DNA of 64,000 bases from Enterococcus sp. DIV0212c (GTDB taxonomy: Bacteria > Bacillota > Bacilli > Lactobacillales > Enterococcaceae). A program made the translations under genes and the position numbers. Location of the stretch: NCBI RefSeq assembly GCF_017377505.1, contig NZ_JAFREN010000007.1:17363-81362 (forward strand). Reading direction: 5' to 3'. Below, piece after piece: positions 55,175 through 64,000 of the stretch (positions are counted from its first letter, which is position 1; each line of letters starts with the position of its first letter). The notes under the pieces were generated by a model. It saw only the letters and a program-made list of their open reading frames with translations, made no database searches and was not told the origin of the DNA.

Positions 55175-56452
55175 TTAATTACTTTCAATCAGTCTAATTA
55201 ACTCTTCTCCAAATCTCGAACAGCTCAATAAAGTTGCTCCTTGCATTTGATCTGCAAAATCTTTAGTCACAGTTTTATTTACTATCGCTTCTTCAATGCT
55301 TTCAGTAATCAACTGAGTGACCTCTGACCAGCCTAAGTAATCAAACATCAATGCACCCGATAATAATAACGATGAAGGATTCAATTGATCTAATCCAGCG
55401 AACTCTGGCGCTGTTCCATGAGTCGCTTCAAAAATACCATGTCCCGTTTCCAAATTCAAGTTTGCCCCAGGTGCAATCCCCACACCGCCAACTTGTGCTG
55501 CTAGAGCATCTGAAATATAATCTCCATTTAAATTAAGCGTAGCAATCACATCATACTGTTCAGGATGCAATAAAATATCTTGTAAAAAAATATCTGCGAT
55601 TCGATCTTTAATAATCAATTTCCCTGCGCTCTCTGCTTCTTGTAACTGTTGATCTGCTTGTGCTTTACCTACTTCATTTTTTATTTGCAAATAGTTTTTC
55701 CAAGTGAAAACTTTATCTCCAAATTCTTTTTCAGCTAGAGCATACCCCCAGCTTTTAAATCCGCCTTCGGTGAACTTCATGATATTACCTTTATGGACCA
55801 ACGTTACTGATTTACGTTTATTTTTTAGCGCATGTTCAATGGCGCCTCGAACTAAGCGTTCCGTTCCTTCTTTAGAAACAGGTTTAATACCAATTGCTGA
55901 GGTCTCTGGAAAGCGAATTTTATTTACACCAAATTCTGTTTTTAAATAAGCAATTATTTTTTCAGTTTCTGGGCTTTGAGCTGGAAATTCAATACCTGCA
56001 TAGATATCTTCCGTATTTTCTCGAAAAATCATCATATCCGTCGTTTCTGGATGCTTTAATGGTGAAGGTACCCCTTCAAAATATCGGACTGGTCGGTAGC
56101 AAATGTATAAATCTAATTCTTGTCTCAACGCTACATTTAATGATCGGAAACCTCCACCAATCGGTGTCGTCAACGGACCTTTGATTGCTACAAGATGCGT
56201 TTTGATCGTTTCTAATGTTTCATCTGGCAACCAGCTTCCTGTTTCGTTAAATGCTTTCTCTCCTGCTAAAACTTCGTGCCAGACTACTTTTCGGGTTCCT
56301 TTATAAGCTTTATCTACAGCTGTATCAAACACTTTTTTTGCAGCTTGCCAAATTTCTGGACCAATCCCATCTCCTTCAATAAAAGGAATAATGGGAAAAT
56401 TAGGAACCTCTAGTTTTCCGTTTTCCAACACAACTTTCTCTCCATTTTTCAT
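55175..56452 (-). CDS. icd: Isocitrate dehydrogenase (NADP type)
   Basis: The 425-residue enzyme oxidises isocitrate to 2-oxoglutarate. Landmarks are [14 protein letters not shown] near residue 22, the substrate loop [27 protein letters not shown] near residue 100, the Tyr-Lys site in [16 protein letters not shown] near residue 222, and the nucleotide-binding end [12 protein letters not shown] near residue 344, which favours NADP. The start overlaps the citZ stop codon by four bases (ATGA), so the two are co-translated. It is the last gene of the acn-citZ-icd operon. Its product supplies 2-oxoglutarate for glutamate synthesis. Confidence 0.96.
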   Translation of the reverse strand: MKNGEKVVLENGKLEVPNFPIIPFIEGDGIGPEIWQAAKKVFDTAVDKAYKGTRKVVWHEVLAGEKAFNETGSWLPDETLETIKTHLVAIKGPLTTPIGGGFRSLNVALRQELDLYICYRPVRYFEGVPSPLKHPETTDMMIFRENTEDIYAGIEFPAQSPETEKIIAYLKTEFGVNKIRFPETSAIGIKPVSKEGTERLVRGAIEHALKNKRKSVTLVHKGNIMKFTEGGFKSWGYALAEKEFGDKVFTWKNYLQIKNEVGKAQADQQLQEAESAGKLIIKDRIADIFLQDILLHPEQYDVIATLNLNGDYISDALAAQVGGVGIAPGANLNLETGHGIFEATHGTAPEFAGLDQLNPSSLLLSGALMFDYLGWSEVTQLITESIEEAIVNKTVTKDFADQMQGATLLSCSRFGEELIRLIESN

Positions 56453-57594
56453 GCTTCCATGCCTCCCGAATGTAATGTCGTGTTCAAATCACTATATTTC
56501 AACTGCTTAGGACCCACATAATGTGAGCGTGGTCGAATTAGGCAATCTTCTCTTTTCTGTTCATCAATATGACCTAACCAGCCAGAAACTCGACTCATCG
56601 CAAAAATCAACGTAAACAAATCACTATCAATATCCAGGCAATGATAAACCGTAGCAGAATAAAAGTCGACATTTGGAATCAAGCCTTTGGTCTCTTTTAA
56701 ATAGCGTTCAACTTGGCAAGATAAAAAATACCACTGCTCTTTTTGAGTCAAAGCAGTTAATTCTTTTGCCAATTTTTTTAAATGTTTTTTTCTTGGATCT
56801 TCAGTTTTGTATACGCGATGACCAAAGCCCATAACTTTTTCTTTACGATCTAACTTTTGATTTAGATACTCTTCTACATTTAAATTTTCAGAATCAATTT
56901 CCTTTAACATGTCAAATACTTTTTCGTTGGCACCGCCATGTAGCGGTCCTTTTAAAGAACCAATCGCAGCAGTAATGCATGAATAAACATCTGACAACGT
57001 AGAAGCACAGACTCGAGCCGTAAAAGTGCTGGCATTTAAATCATGATCCGCATGTAGCACTAACGCTTGATTCATTGCCGCAACTTGTACTTCATCCGCT
57101 TCAACTCCTGTTAACATATAAAGAAAATTTGCCGCCATTGACAAATCACTTCTCGGAGGAATTGGATCAAGCCCTTTTCTCAAACGTGCATACGCTGCAA
57201 TGATTGTCGGCATTTTCGCTTGTAAAGAAATGCTTTGCTGATACGCCGATCGTTCATCTGTCTCTTCTGCATTCGGATCAAACACACCTAATAATGAAAT
57301 CGTTGATCGCAAAACACTCATTGGGTGAAGATTCTGACGTGTTTGAATTTTTAAACAAGTAATAATCGTCTCCGCTATTGGCATTTGAGCAGATAAATCT
57401 CGTTTAAATTTCTGTAATTCTTGATTTGTCGGTATTTTCAAATACCATAAGAGATAAATAACTTCTTCAAACTGAACATTTTCAGCTACTAAATCATCAA
57501 TATTATAGCCCGCAAACAACAGCTGATTCTCTACGATCGAGCTGATTTTTGTTTCGGAAACAACAACACCTTCTAAGCCTTTGTGAATCTCCAT
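56449..57594 (-). CDS. citZ: Citrate synthase
   Basis: The 381-residue enzyme condenses acetyl-CoA and oxaloacetate. Landmarks are [11 protein letters not shown] near residue 187 (first catalytic His), [10 protein letters not shown] near residue 224, [15 protein letters not shown] near residue 262 (second His), and the Asp of [10 protein letters not shown] near residue 310. It is of the short Gram-positive type. AGGAGG precedes the ATG at 57594. A dispersed repeat with a strong hairpin lies in the 183-base gap between acn and this gene. Naming as citZ follows the operon order found in streptococci and bacilli. Confidence 0.95.
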   Translation of the reverse strand: MEIHKGLEGVVVSETKISSIVENQLLFAGYNIDDLVAENVQFEEVIYLLWYLKIPTNQELQKFKRDLSAQMPIAETIITCLKIQTRQNLHPMSVLRSTISLLGVFDPNAEETDERSAYQQSISLQAKMPTIIAAYARLRKGLDPIPPRSDLSMAANFLYMLTGVEADEVQVAAMNQALVLHADHDLNASTFTARVCASTLSDVYSCITAAIGSLKGPLHGGANEKVFDMLKEIDSENLNVEEYLNQKLDRKEKVMGFGHRVYKTEDPRKKHLKKLAKELTALTQKEQWYFLSCQVERYLKETKGLIPNVDFYSATVYHCLDIDSDLFTLIFAMSRVSGWLGHIDEQKREDCLIRPRSHYVGPKQLKYSDLNTTLHSGGMEA

Positions 57595-57614
57595 CCAAGT
57601 ACCTCCTTATTTTA

Positions 57615-57716
57615 GAGCTCGTTCTGTCTTGACTGAAAAATAGGAACTGATGAATGAGGTAAAGAGCACCTCATTCATCAGTTATCTTTTTCCCGAAAGA
57701 CTAGCCCATCTAGCTA
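57615..57716. repeat. Dispersed intergenic element, copy C
   Basis: This is the clearest copy. It has the GACTGAAAAATAGGAAC block next to the citZ start, a perfect 16-base inverted repeat in the middle (57645-57660 and 57668-57683), and the TTTTTCCCGAAAGAC..AGCTAGA block at the acn side. The hairpin could end or attenuate transcription between acn and citZ. Confidence 0.65.
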
Positions 57717-57777
57717 GAGATAAGTAAAATAACAACCTTCATGTCGCTTTATCTCATATTTTTTTTCTTAGTTAAAA

Positions 57778-60492
57778 TTAACTTTGAAGTTTCTTACGAA
57801 TCACCATCGGCAAAATCCCACCGTGCTGGTAATACGTGATATCAACCGCTGAATCAAAACGAAGAATCGTTTCAAATTGAATTTTTTCTCCATTTTGTTT
57901 AGTCGCAGTAACTGTTACATTATCTAAAATGCCTTTTGTTTCATCAATATCAATGTCGAATGACTCAGTTCCTGTTAGTCCTAAGCTATCCGCATCTTCA
58001 CCTGATTTGAATTGTAACGGCAAGACACCCATCATCACTAAATTAGAACGATGAATCCGCTCATAACTTTTGGCAATTACAGCTTCCACACCAAGTAACT
58101 GCACGCCTTTAGCTGCCCAGTCTCTTGATGAACCCATACCGTAATCATCACCCGCGAGAATGACTAATTTGGTGCCTTGTTTCTGGTAGTTCATCGCAGC
58201 ATCATAAATCGCCATTTTTTCTTTTGTTGGAGCAAATACAGTATATCCGCCTTCTGTACCTGGAACTAATTGATTGCGAATCCGAATATTGGCTAGTGTT
58301 CCTCTCATCATCACTTCATGGTGACCACGTCTGGCTCCATAAGAGTTAAATTCGCGAACTTCAACACCTCGTTCAATCAGATATTGACCTGCTGGACTAT
58401 TTTTTTGAATACTTCCAGCTGGTGAAATATGATCTGTTGTAACCGAATCACCAAATTTTGCTAACACAGCTAATTGTTTTAAAGGCTTTCTCGGTTCTCT
58501 TTCTTTCGTCATTCCTTCAAAATAAGGCGGATTTGCAATATAGGTAGATGTTTCTTCCCAAGCATATAAAGCTTCAGCATCTGTTTCAATCTGATTCCAT
58601 TCTTCATTATCACTAAAAACCCGTGCATATTCTTGTTTATACAATTCAGGTGTGACACATTCATCGATCAACGCTTGAATTTCGTCTCTAGTCGGCCATA
58701 AATCATTAAAATAAATCGGAATATCATTTTCGCCAATTCCAATCGGTTCGTTAAACACATCAATATTCACAGTTCCTGCTAATGCGTATAAAACAACTAA
58801 GGGTGGAGAAGCTAAATAATTAGCTTTAACTAGTGGATGGATACGTCCTTCAAAATTACGATTTCCGCTTAAGACACCTGATGTTAGCAAATCATTTTCT
58901 TTGATGACTGCTTCAACTTCGGGTTTTAATGCTCCTGAATTGCCAATACAAGTCGTACAACCATAGCCAACTAAATGGAAACCTAATTGTTCTAAATAAG
59001 GCAATAAACCTGCTTTTTCTAAATACGCTGTCACAACTTTTGACCCTGGAGCTAAGGAAGTTTTTACATAGTTTGGCACATTCAAGCCTAGCATTGCCGC
59101 TTTTTTAGCTACTAAACCTGCGCTTAACATCACGAATGGATTAGAGGTATTCGTACAAGATGTGATTGCTGCGATTGCCAGGGCACCTGGTTTTAATTGA
59201 TGATGAACGTCGTCCAACTCTAAACTGACGCTTTGTTTCTGCTGCTCTTCAGAAAGACCAAATCCTTGTAATCCTTCTGGCGCTTTCACAGCTTGTTCAA
59301 ACGCTGTTTTCATTTTTGACAAAGGAATCAAATCCTGTGGTCTTTTGGGTCCTGCTAGGTTTGCTTCGATCATACTTAGATCAATTTCGATCACTTTTGT
59401 ATAATTAGGTTCTTGATCGTTTATCGGATCATAGAACAATTGATTTTCTTTTAGATAGCGCTCAGCTATTGCTACAGCTTGATCTTCCCTTCCTGTTAGT
59501 CGCAAATAACGAATCGTCTCATCATCTACAGGGAAAAAGCCACAAGTTGCTCCATATTCTGGCGCCATATTTGCTACTGTCGCCCGATCAGCTAAACTTA
59601 AATGAACTAATCCTGCGCCAAAGAATTCGACAAATTTCCCGACAACTTTTTGTTCTCTTAATACTTGAGTCACTTTTAAAGCTAAGTCTGTCGCTGTCGC
59701 TCCTTGGGATAATTCATTGATGAAACGGACACCAACAACTTCTGGAATAGGAAAATAAGACGGCTCACCCAGCATACTGGCTTCGGCTTCAATTCCACCA
59801 ACACCCCATCCCAAAACACCTAGTGCATTGACCATTGTTGTATGAGAGTCTGTCCCAACTAGTGTGTCAGGATAAAGTAAAATTGTGCCATCTTCTTGTT
59901 TGTTTTGCGTCACAACAGATGCTAAATATTCAATATTAACTTGATGAACGATCCCAGTTGCAGGAGGTACGACACGGTAGTTATCAAAGACTTTTTGTGC
60001 CCAACTTAAAAAACGGTAACGTTCTTGATTGCGTTGAAATTCCATTTTCATGTTTAATTGTAGCGCTTGTTTCACTCCAGCAACATCCACTTGAACTGAG
60101 TGATCGACCACTAAATCGACTGGGACTTCTGGATTTATTTTAGTGGGATCTCCGCCGAAATCAGCAATTGTTTTTCGTAATGAGGCTAGATCAACGATTG
60201 CTGGGACACCTGTAAAATCTTGTAGAATCACTCGGGCTGGTTTGAATGGGACTTCACCTTTATTAGGCTGATTTGGAGACCATTGCGCTAATTGTTCAAT
60301 ATGTTCTTTTGTGATCCCGTTATGATTTATCTGCCTCAACAACGATTCTAATAGCACACGAATACTGTATGGCAATTTATTTATGTATTGCTGTCCAGAG
60401 CTTTCCAATGATGAAAGTGCATAATAGTAATATTTTTGATGATTCATTTCAAAATACGTTTTTGCTGTTTGTGTTTTGGTGGTCAAAACCAT
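57778..60492 (-). CDS. acnA: Aconitate hydratase (AcnA/CitB type)
   Basis: The 904-residue protein is a full-length AcnA-type aconitase that interconverts citrate and isocitrate. Iron-sulfur ligands are visible in TSCTNTSNP near residue 442 and in the CTTCIGNSG pair near residue 508. Other landmarks are [22 protein letters not shown] near residue 213 and the swivel domain [17 protein letters not shown] near residue 783. The ATG at 60492 touches its GGGAGGG site; a TTG two codons later at 60486 is six bases from that site and could be the true start. It opens the acn-citZ-icd operon. Confidence 0.96.
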   Translation of the reverse strand: MVLTTKTQTAKTYFEMNHQKYYYYALSSLESSGQQYINKLPYSIRVLLESLLRQINHNGITKEHIEQLAQWSPNQPNKGEVPFKPARVILQDFTGVPAIVDLASLRKTIADFGGDPTKINPEVPVDLVVDHSVQVDVAGVKQALQLNMKMEFQRNQERYRFLSWAQKVFDNYRVVPPATGIVHQVNIEYLASVVTQNKQEDGTILLYPDTLVGTDSHTTMVNALGVLGWGVGGIEAEASMLGEPSYFPIPEVVGVRFINELSQGATATDLALKVTQVLREQKVVGKFVEFFGAGLVHLSLADRATVANMAPEYGATCGFFPVDDETIRYLRLTGREDQAVAIAERYLKENQLFYDPINDQEPNYTKVIEIDLSMIEANLAGPKRPQDLIPLSKMKTAFEQAVKAPEGLQGFGLSEEQQKQSVSLELDDVHHQLKPGALAIAAITSCTNTSNPFVMLSAGLVAKKAAMLGLNVPNYVKTSLAPGSKVVTAYLEKAGLLPYLEQLGFHLVGYGCTTCIGNSGALKPEVEAVIKENDLLTSGVLSGNRNFEGRIHPLVKANYLASPPLVVLYALAGTVNIDVFNEPIGIGENDIPIYFNDLWPTRDEIQALIDECVTPELYKQEYARVFSDNEEWNQIETDAEALYAWEETSTYIANPPYFEGMTKEREPRKPLKQLAVLAKFGDSVTTDHISPAGSIQKNSPAGQYLIERGVEVREFNSYGARRGHHEVMMRGTLANIRIRNQLVPGTEGGYTVFAPTKEKMAIYDAAMNYQKQGTKLVILAGDDYGMGSSRDWAAKGVQLLGVEAVIAKSYERIHRSNLVMMGVLPLQFKSGEDADSLGLTGTESFDIDIDETKGILDNVTVTATKQNGEKIQFETILRFDSAVDITYYQHGGILPMVIRKKLQS

Positions 60493-60541
60493 CCCTCCCT
60501 GATTTAATCATTTTTGATACCGTCAATGCTGTATTTCCGCA

Positions 60542-60629
60542 ATTATACCTACATAATTAGGAAATGTAAATATATCGACTTGTAAATCAAGTTACATTAA
60601 CTGACACCACAAAGTAATATATATGTCAG
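60542..60629 (-). promoter_or_regulatory. Promoter and nested palindromes of the acn operon
   Basis: The minus strand has TTTACA (60570-60565), a 17-base spacer and TATAAT (60547-60542). The -35 box overlaps the arm of a perfect inverted repeat, AATGTAA (60563-60569) and TTACATT (60592-60598), with CTTG / CAAG nested inside. A further CTGACA / TGTCAG pair spans 60601-60629. They are candidate operators; the regulator is not identified. Confidence 0.6.
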
Positions 60630-60884
60630 ATTCAAAACATCTACATAAAGGGGTTTATTTTGAAAAACTAATTTATTCCTATACAAAAATTAGTTGTTAC
60701 ACATATTTAATACATTTTATTTTAATCATAATACAATCATTTTATTTTGAAAATGCAGATAACATTTAACAGGAAATTACTTACTTATTACAGTGAGTTT
60801 TTTTAGTTATTTACCGTTTTCATGTTAGTTGAATTTTTATTTTATTTTTCTATGAATGGTTAGTATAATCTTTGATATAAAAAA

Positions 60885-60923
60885 TGTTACATGATTTAGT
60901 GGTTGTTCACTAATCATGTAACA
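60885..60923. terminator. Strong hairpin, probable bidirectional terminator
   Basis: Arms tgttacatgatttagtg and cactaatcatgtaaca pair with one bulged base around a six-base loop. The minus-strand read continues TTTTTTATATC and the plus strand ATTTTGG. It is a second stop behind the leftward toxin-immunity operon. Confidence 0.7.
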
Positions 60924-61059
60924 ATTTTGGGGCTAACCGTTTTTACTTAGATACAAACGATTTATTTTTATACGCAGGTTCTATGACCTAATGGTTGGTG
61001 CAAATAAGTAAAATGAACTAGTTTGTCCCTCAAGGTTACTTGGAGAAGAGCCTCAATAA

Positions 61060-61124
61060 GTGATCGACCTACAAGCCACTTCTGTCATCTCTAGTATGAC
61101 AGGAAATAGCCTGTAGGTCGATTA
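61060..61124. repeat. Long imperfect hairpin of about 29 base pairs
   Basis: The arms 61060-61088 and 61095-61124 pair along almost their whole length, with a few G-U-type changes and one bulge, around a loop of about six bases. The outer part (gtgatcgacctaca / tgtaggtcgattac) is striking. No T-run follows. It could be a folded RNA, a terminator or a repeat element. Confidence 0.6.
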
Positions 61125-61226
61125 CTTTATTTTCATTCTGTTTAGTGAGGGCCATAGCCCTCATGGTCGTTTGTCTCATCCTCTTCTGCTTCTAAAAATA
61201 CTTAAGAAAAATTAGTAAAAACAAAA

Positions 61227-61263
61227 AAAGATAGTCAATAGTAATTTTTAGCTGACTATCTTT
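61227..61263 (-). terminator. Terminator of the toxin-immunity operon
   Basis: Arms aaagatagtca and tgactatcttt are perfect 11-base complements. Reading on the minus strand, TTTTGTTTTT follows. It lies 44 bases past the stop of the immunity-candidate gene. Confidence 0.85.
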
Positions 61264-61307
61264 ATATACTTTAGAGATTGAACATGCATATCAATTCTAT
61301 AGAAAAT

Positions 61308-61742
61308 TTAAAAAATACAACCAAAACTCACATATTCAAAATTTAGATATGAGTTACATATTTTAGAACTATAATAAGGTTTTATATCAGGAATTGTTCT
61401 TGATGTAACAAACAAACCAAAATCTTTTATATTATTCCAATTTTCTACATATTTATTTACTTCAGTGTCAGTATCGTCATTAGCGATAATAAAATCAATG
61501 TCATTTTGAACACTAGAAAAAATTTCCTCACAGATACCAATGATTTTATTAATATCGTTATAAATAGTCTCTTTAGAAAACTCAATATTTAACAAATCAA
61601 TATCCAATTCAAAAAACCTTTCCTCTGTGTACTCAAAAACTTCACTTTTTGACGTCATTGCTTCAGTAAATATTTGATTGATTTTATTTTTATTTTTTTC
61701 AGATATTTTATCTTTGGTCATCAATGTTACTACTAATCTCAT
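61308..61742 (-). CDS. Probable immunity protein of the colicin-D-like toxin
   Basis: The 144-residue soluble protein has no recognised domain. It is acidic in the middle (FELDIDLLNIEF, IANDDTDTEVNKY) as expected for a nuclease inhibitor, and ends in a Cys- and aromatic-rich tail (SKICNSYLNFEYVSFGCIF). Its start overlaps the stop of the toxin gene by one base (TAATG), so it is translated from the same transcript. Position, size and charge are those of an immunity protein that binds the C-terminal toxin domain. It does not resemble the short colicin D immunity protein that I recall, so a different fold is possible. Confidence 0.75.
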   Translation of the reverse strand: MRLVVTLMTKDKISEKNKNKINQIFTEAMTSKSEVFEYTEERFFELDIDLLNIEFSKETIYNDINKIIGICEEIFSSVQNDIDFIIANDDTDTEVNKYVENWNNIKDFGLFVTSRTIPDIKPYYSSKICNSYLNFEYVSFGCIF

Positions 61743-64000
61743 TATTTTACTATCCCCGTTTCTAGTAAATATTTAAATTGTTCTTCACTAAGTTTAAAAG
61801 CTGTATTTAAGCTTTTATCTTCATTAATGAATACCCAAAGTTTTTTCTTAGAATCATAGATATGTGTGCCTTTTACACCTTTCCATGTTCCTGATTTTTG
61901 TGTACCTGTATCTATTAATTTTTTTATATCATCAATAAACGCGTTCAAACTAGCTTTGCTACCATCTGGATAATCACCAAAATCTTTTCCATGTTTACCA
62001 AAAGCTTTATCAACAGATTTAGGTTTAAACTCTACATCACTTCCTTTTATTCTGGTTATTTCACCTATTTCTGGATACCACTGATGCCCCTCGCCCATAT
62101 TCTTAGCCGCAGAAATAACCATTGCACTACCTTGTACAGCCGCTGCTACTGTGACAGTAGTACTGACAGCACATATCGTCAAACTTGCACCGCCTGTAAA
62201 TGGTGCTCCGGCAATCCCCATTAAGTTGCCGCCTACTAAAAACATTCCCGCACCAACTAGCGTGACTACTCCTTGCACTAAGCTGATTGCATCTCCTACA
62301 TATAATCCTAGCACATATTCTTTACTTTTTCCTTGCCAATCTTTCAGATAGCCTGTCCGATCTGTTCCAAAGAGTGCATCTAAGATTTGCACCCCACCTG
62401 TATTGATTGTCCATTCTGTTACTAAACCTTTCATAAAATCTAGAACTGAGAAAGAGCCCGGTAAGAGTAGGGAGCGAGCGCCAAATCGTTTATAAAAGAA
62501 TTGTGTTAATTCGGGACTAGCTACTCCGTTTAGATGAACTTGCATACTCATTCCCACTTGAACTAATTCAATCTGATTTTCGTTTCTCTGTACTGTATCG
62601 ATCAAGAGCTTATATTTTGTTGCTGACTTACTGGCTATTTTTATATAGTACATACCGGGTAGGAATGTTCCACTTACTTTATGATTTGTTGTTTCCCAAG
62701 TTTTACCAATCATCTTTTTGTGATTTTGATCATAAACTTCGATTGTTGTGGGGGCTGAATTGGCTAAATAAAATTCTAGATTTTGTACGTCAGATACTTG
62801 GAATTTATAGTATTGGGCGCCTTTTACATCTGACAAATCATCCTGCATAGTTTCATTTAAGGGTAAGTTTATGGCATCTTCAAATGCATCTTCGCCAGTA
62901 AAACTCACTTGATAGCTGCCACGAACATTGGCATTTTTTCCACGAACTTTAACATAATAGATACCTGGAGTTAATTTTTTCGTTAGAGTATTTTTAAAGT
63001 CTCCACTGATTGATTCTTCCTGATCATTATATAACTGTCCAATGACCTCTGTATCACTAGATAACTGAATGTTATATTTTCCATGCTCATAACTTGGAAT
63101 AAAGATTTTAAAATAATCTTCGTCTCCTGCATACTTAGAAACCTCACCAAAATCAATTGTATCAGTGATTTTTTGATTTTTTATTAGCAACTTAGCTTCT
63201 TTAAAATTTCTGTTACTGTCATTAGAAATATTTTGTTCATTGATTTTAAAAGAAAAGTTTCCTTGTGTTTTTACTTCTAAATAATACTTTCCTGCTTGAA
63301 GCTCTTTGAGTATTTTTGAATCTAGTGCTTGTCCATTATGATTTAATGTGGTAATAGTTTTTTGATTCTCATCTAATAGCGTCATTGTTCCGAATAAATC
63401 TGATTTGAATGAGAATTCATGTTCACGGAAGACAGTGCCTTGTGGTTTATCCCATACAAAGAATTCATATCGTTTGATTTGCTCTTTATCTGTGGCCCCT
63501 ATTGATCCAGAATATGAACCTGTTGAATTGATACGGATTGGTTTTTGTTTTAATGTTTCTTCTGTGTCTATTCGAACAGAATAAGAACCTACTTTACTGT
63601 CCGCATAACCTTTGACTTCTAAATAGTATATTCCTGGTCTCAAATTTTCTTTAGTTATCTTAAAATTTCTATTACCATTACTATCATCATCACTTGCCAC
63701 TACCTCACCTTCACTGGTGTATAGTGTACCGTAATTATCAAAATCACCGGTTGCATACATTATATATTTATCATAAATCGTTCCTGCTTGGCATTCCGGC
63801 ACTTCAATTCTGTAATAATCTTTGTCTCCTTTAAAGTCGATTCCTGCTGAATAATCTTTGTTTATTGGTAGAGGTACCGCTGTTCCATGATCGTAATTCT
63901 CATCTTGTCCTAACTCTCTATCTACTCGAACCACATATGAACCCGTTCTTGTATTGCTAAGCTCTCGTACTTCTAAATAATATATCCCAGATTGTAAATC
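61742..64000 (-). CDS. PPC-repeat polymorphic toxin with colicin-D-like C-terminal domain (partial)
   Basis: 752 residues are visible and the frame runs off the window end, so the N-terminus and signal or secretion part are missing. The visible part has at least four PPC-type beta repeats, each ending near PGIYYLEVKG or PGMYYIKI (about residues 30-130, 140-240, 250-350, 360-450). A linker follows, then a hydrophobic, glycine-rich pre-toxin segment (about 560-640). The last 95 residues form a nuclease-like domain: KAFGKHGKDFG, then GTWKGVKGTHIYD, then NTAFKLSEEQFKYLLETG, in the order of the colicin D tRNase domain. The gene is followed, with a one-base overlap, by an immunity candidate. The internal GTG at 63934 is not a start. 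Confidence 0.85.
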   Translation of the reverse strand, partial: DLQSGIYYLEVRELSNTRTGSYVVRVDRELGQDENYDHGTAVPLPINKDYSAGIDFKGDKDYYRIEVPECQAGTIYDKYIMYATGDFDNYGTLYTSEGEVVASDDDSNGNRNFKITKENLRPGIYYLEVKGYADSKVGSYSVRIDTEETLKQKPIRINSTGSYSGSIGATDKEQIKRYEFFVWDKPQGTVFREHEFSFKSDLFGTMTLLDENQKTITTLNHNGQALDSKILKELQAGKYYLEVKTQGNFSFKINEQNISNDSNRNFKEAKLLIKNQKITDTIDFGEVSKYAGDEDYFKIFIPSYEHGKYNIQLSSDTEVIGQLYNDQEESISGDFKNTLTKKLTPGIYYVKVRGKNANVRGSYQVSFTGEDAFEDAINLPLNETMQDDLSDVKGAQYYKFQVSDVQNLEFYLANSAPTTIEVYDQNHKKMIGKTWETTNHKVSGTFLPGMYYIKIASKSATKYKLLIDTVQRNENQIELVQVGMSMQVHLNGVASPELTQFFYKRFGARSLLLPGSFSVLDFMKGLVTEWTINTGGVQILDALFGTDRTGYLKDWQGKSKEYVLGLYVGDAISLVQGVVTLVGAGMFLVGGNLMGIAGAPFTGGASLTICAVSTTVTVAAAVQGSAMVISAAKNMGEGHQWYPEIGEITRIKGSDVEFKPKSVDKAFGKHGKDFGDYPDGSKASLNAFIDDIKKLIDTGTQKSGTWKGVKGTHIYDSKKKLWVFINEDKSLNTAFKLSEEQFKYLLETGIVK

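Larger units (their letters stand above)
60493..61307. other. Long intergenic region between acnA and the toxin locus
   Basis: The gap of about 815 bases holds the acnA promoter and palindromes (60542-60629), three hairpins (60885-60923, 61060-61124, 61227-61263) and otherwise AT-rich sequence. No ORF with a ribosome site is visible. Confidence 0.5.

Noticed and set aside
60601..60629. CTGACA/TGTCAG repeat as a GlnR or TnrA site
   Set aside because: The arms and spacing do not fit TGTNA-N7-TNACA; it is kept only as an unassigned palindrome.
63932..63934. GTG at 63934 as start of the toxin gene
   Set aside because: The frame stays open and reads as the end of another PPC repeat (YYLEVRE..GSYVVRVD) up to the window edge, so the real start is beyond the window.
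1..64000. CRISPR arrays, tRNA or rRNA genes
   Set aside because: I saw no regularly spaced direct repeats and no cloverleaf or rRNA-like sequence; short tRNA genes could still be missed by eye.

Overview
The window is low-GC Firmicute chromosome. Gene content and sequence style point to the genus Enterococcus: heme-dependent KatA catalase, ArpU-type phage regulator, VanZ-RDD protein, enterococcal-looking intergenic repeats, and strong AGGAGG ribosome binding sites. Species is not assigned. A complete glgBCDA glycogen operon and an aconitase/citrate synthase/isocitrate dehydrogenase operon are absent from E. faecalis as I remember it, so an environmental Enterococcus lineage is more likely. 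I see no rRNA or tRNA genes and no CRISPR array.

Layout. 1-1.9 kb: DinG-family exonuclease-helicase, cut by the window edge. 2.2-8.4 kb: a degraded accessory stretch with unknown small membrane proteins, an OmdA/YdeI-like protein, a frameshifted epoxide-hydrolase-like gene, a WYL regulator, an IS6-family remnant, a truncated VOC-family gene start, a lipoprotein and a DUF697 protein. 8.6-12 kb: a large unrecognised protein and an APC-type amino acid transporter. 12.1-16.4 kb: a six-gene operon under a YtrA-like GntR repressor, with two ABC ATPases and three membrane subunits and a visible operator over its promoter. 16.6-25.8 kb: katA and housekeeping genes (LPG-synthase-like flippase, DUF1294, lipid kinase, pepT, nif3-like, trmK, a MutS2-like protein without Smr domain). 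26-33.7 kb: glycogen operon glgB-glgC-glgD-glgA plus a GH13 neopullulanase-type enzyme. 34-48.4 kb: SDR oxidoreductase, alaS with its T-box leader, lipoproteins, an FGE-like protein, GNAT, CshB-like helicase, VanZ-RDD, cytidine-deaminase-like, YjdM/PhnA, phosphoglycerate-mutase-like lipoprotein, NrnA-like and SpxR-like genes.

48.7-55 kb: DHA2 drug exporter preceded by a short leader ORF; a residual phage module (holin, ArpU, cI-type repressor, ImmA peptidase) with a repeated operator array; a baeRF-type protein; a cold shock gene. 55-60.5 kb: acn-citZ-icd operon, giving the oxidative half of the TCA cycle, which makes 2-oxoglutarate and hence glutamate. 61.3-64 kb: the most interesting locus, a large protein with repeated PPC-type beta domains, a hydrophobic pre-toxin segment and a C-terminal colicin-D-like nuclease domain, followed with a one-base overlap by a probable immunity gene. 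Its N-terminus lies beyond the window.

A dispersed intergenic element occurs three times (about 5.5, 20.5 and 57.6 kb), each time just upstream of the start codon of a leftward gene. Most genes are on the minus strand, and operons are commonly closed by clear hairpin-plus-T terminators.
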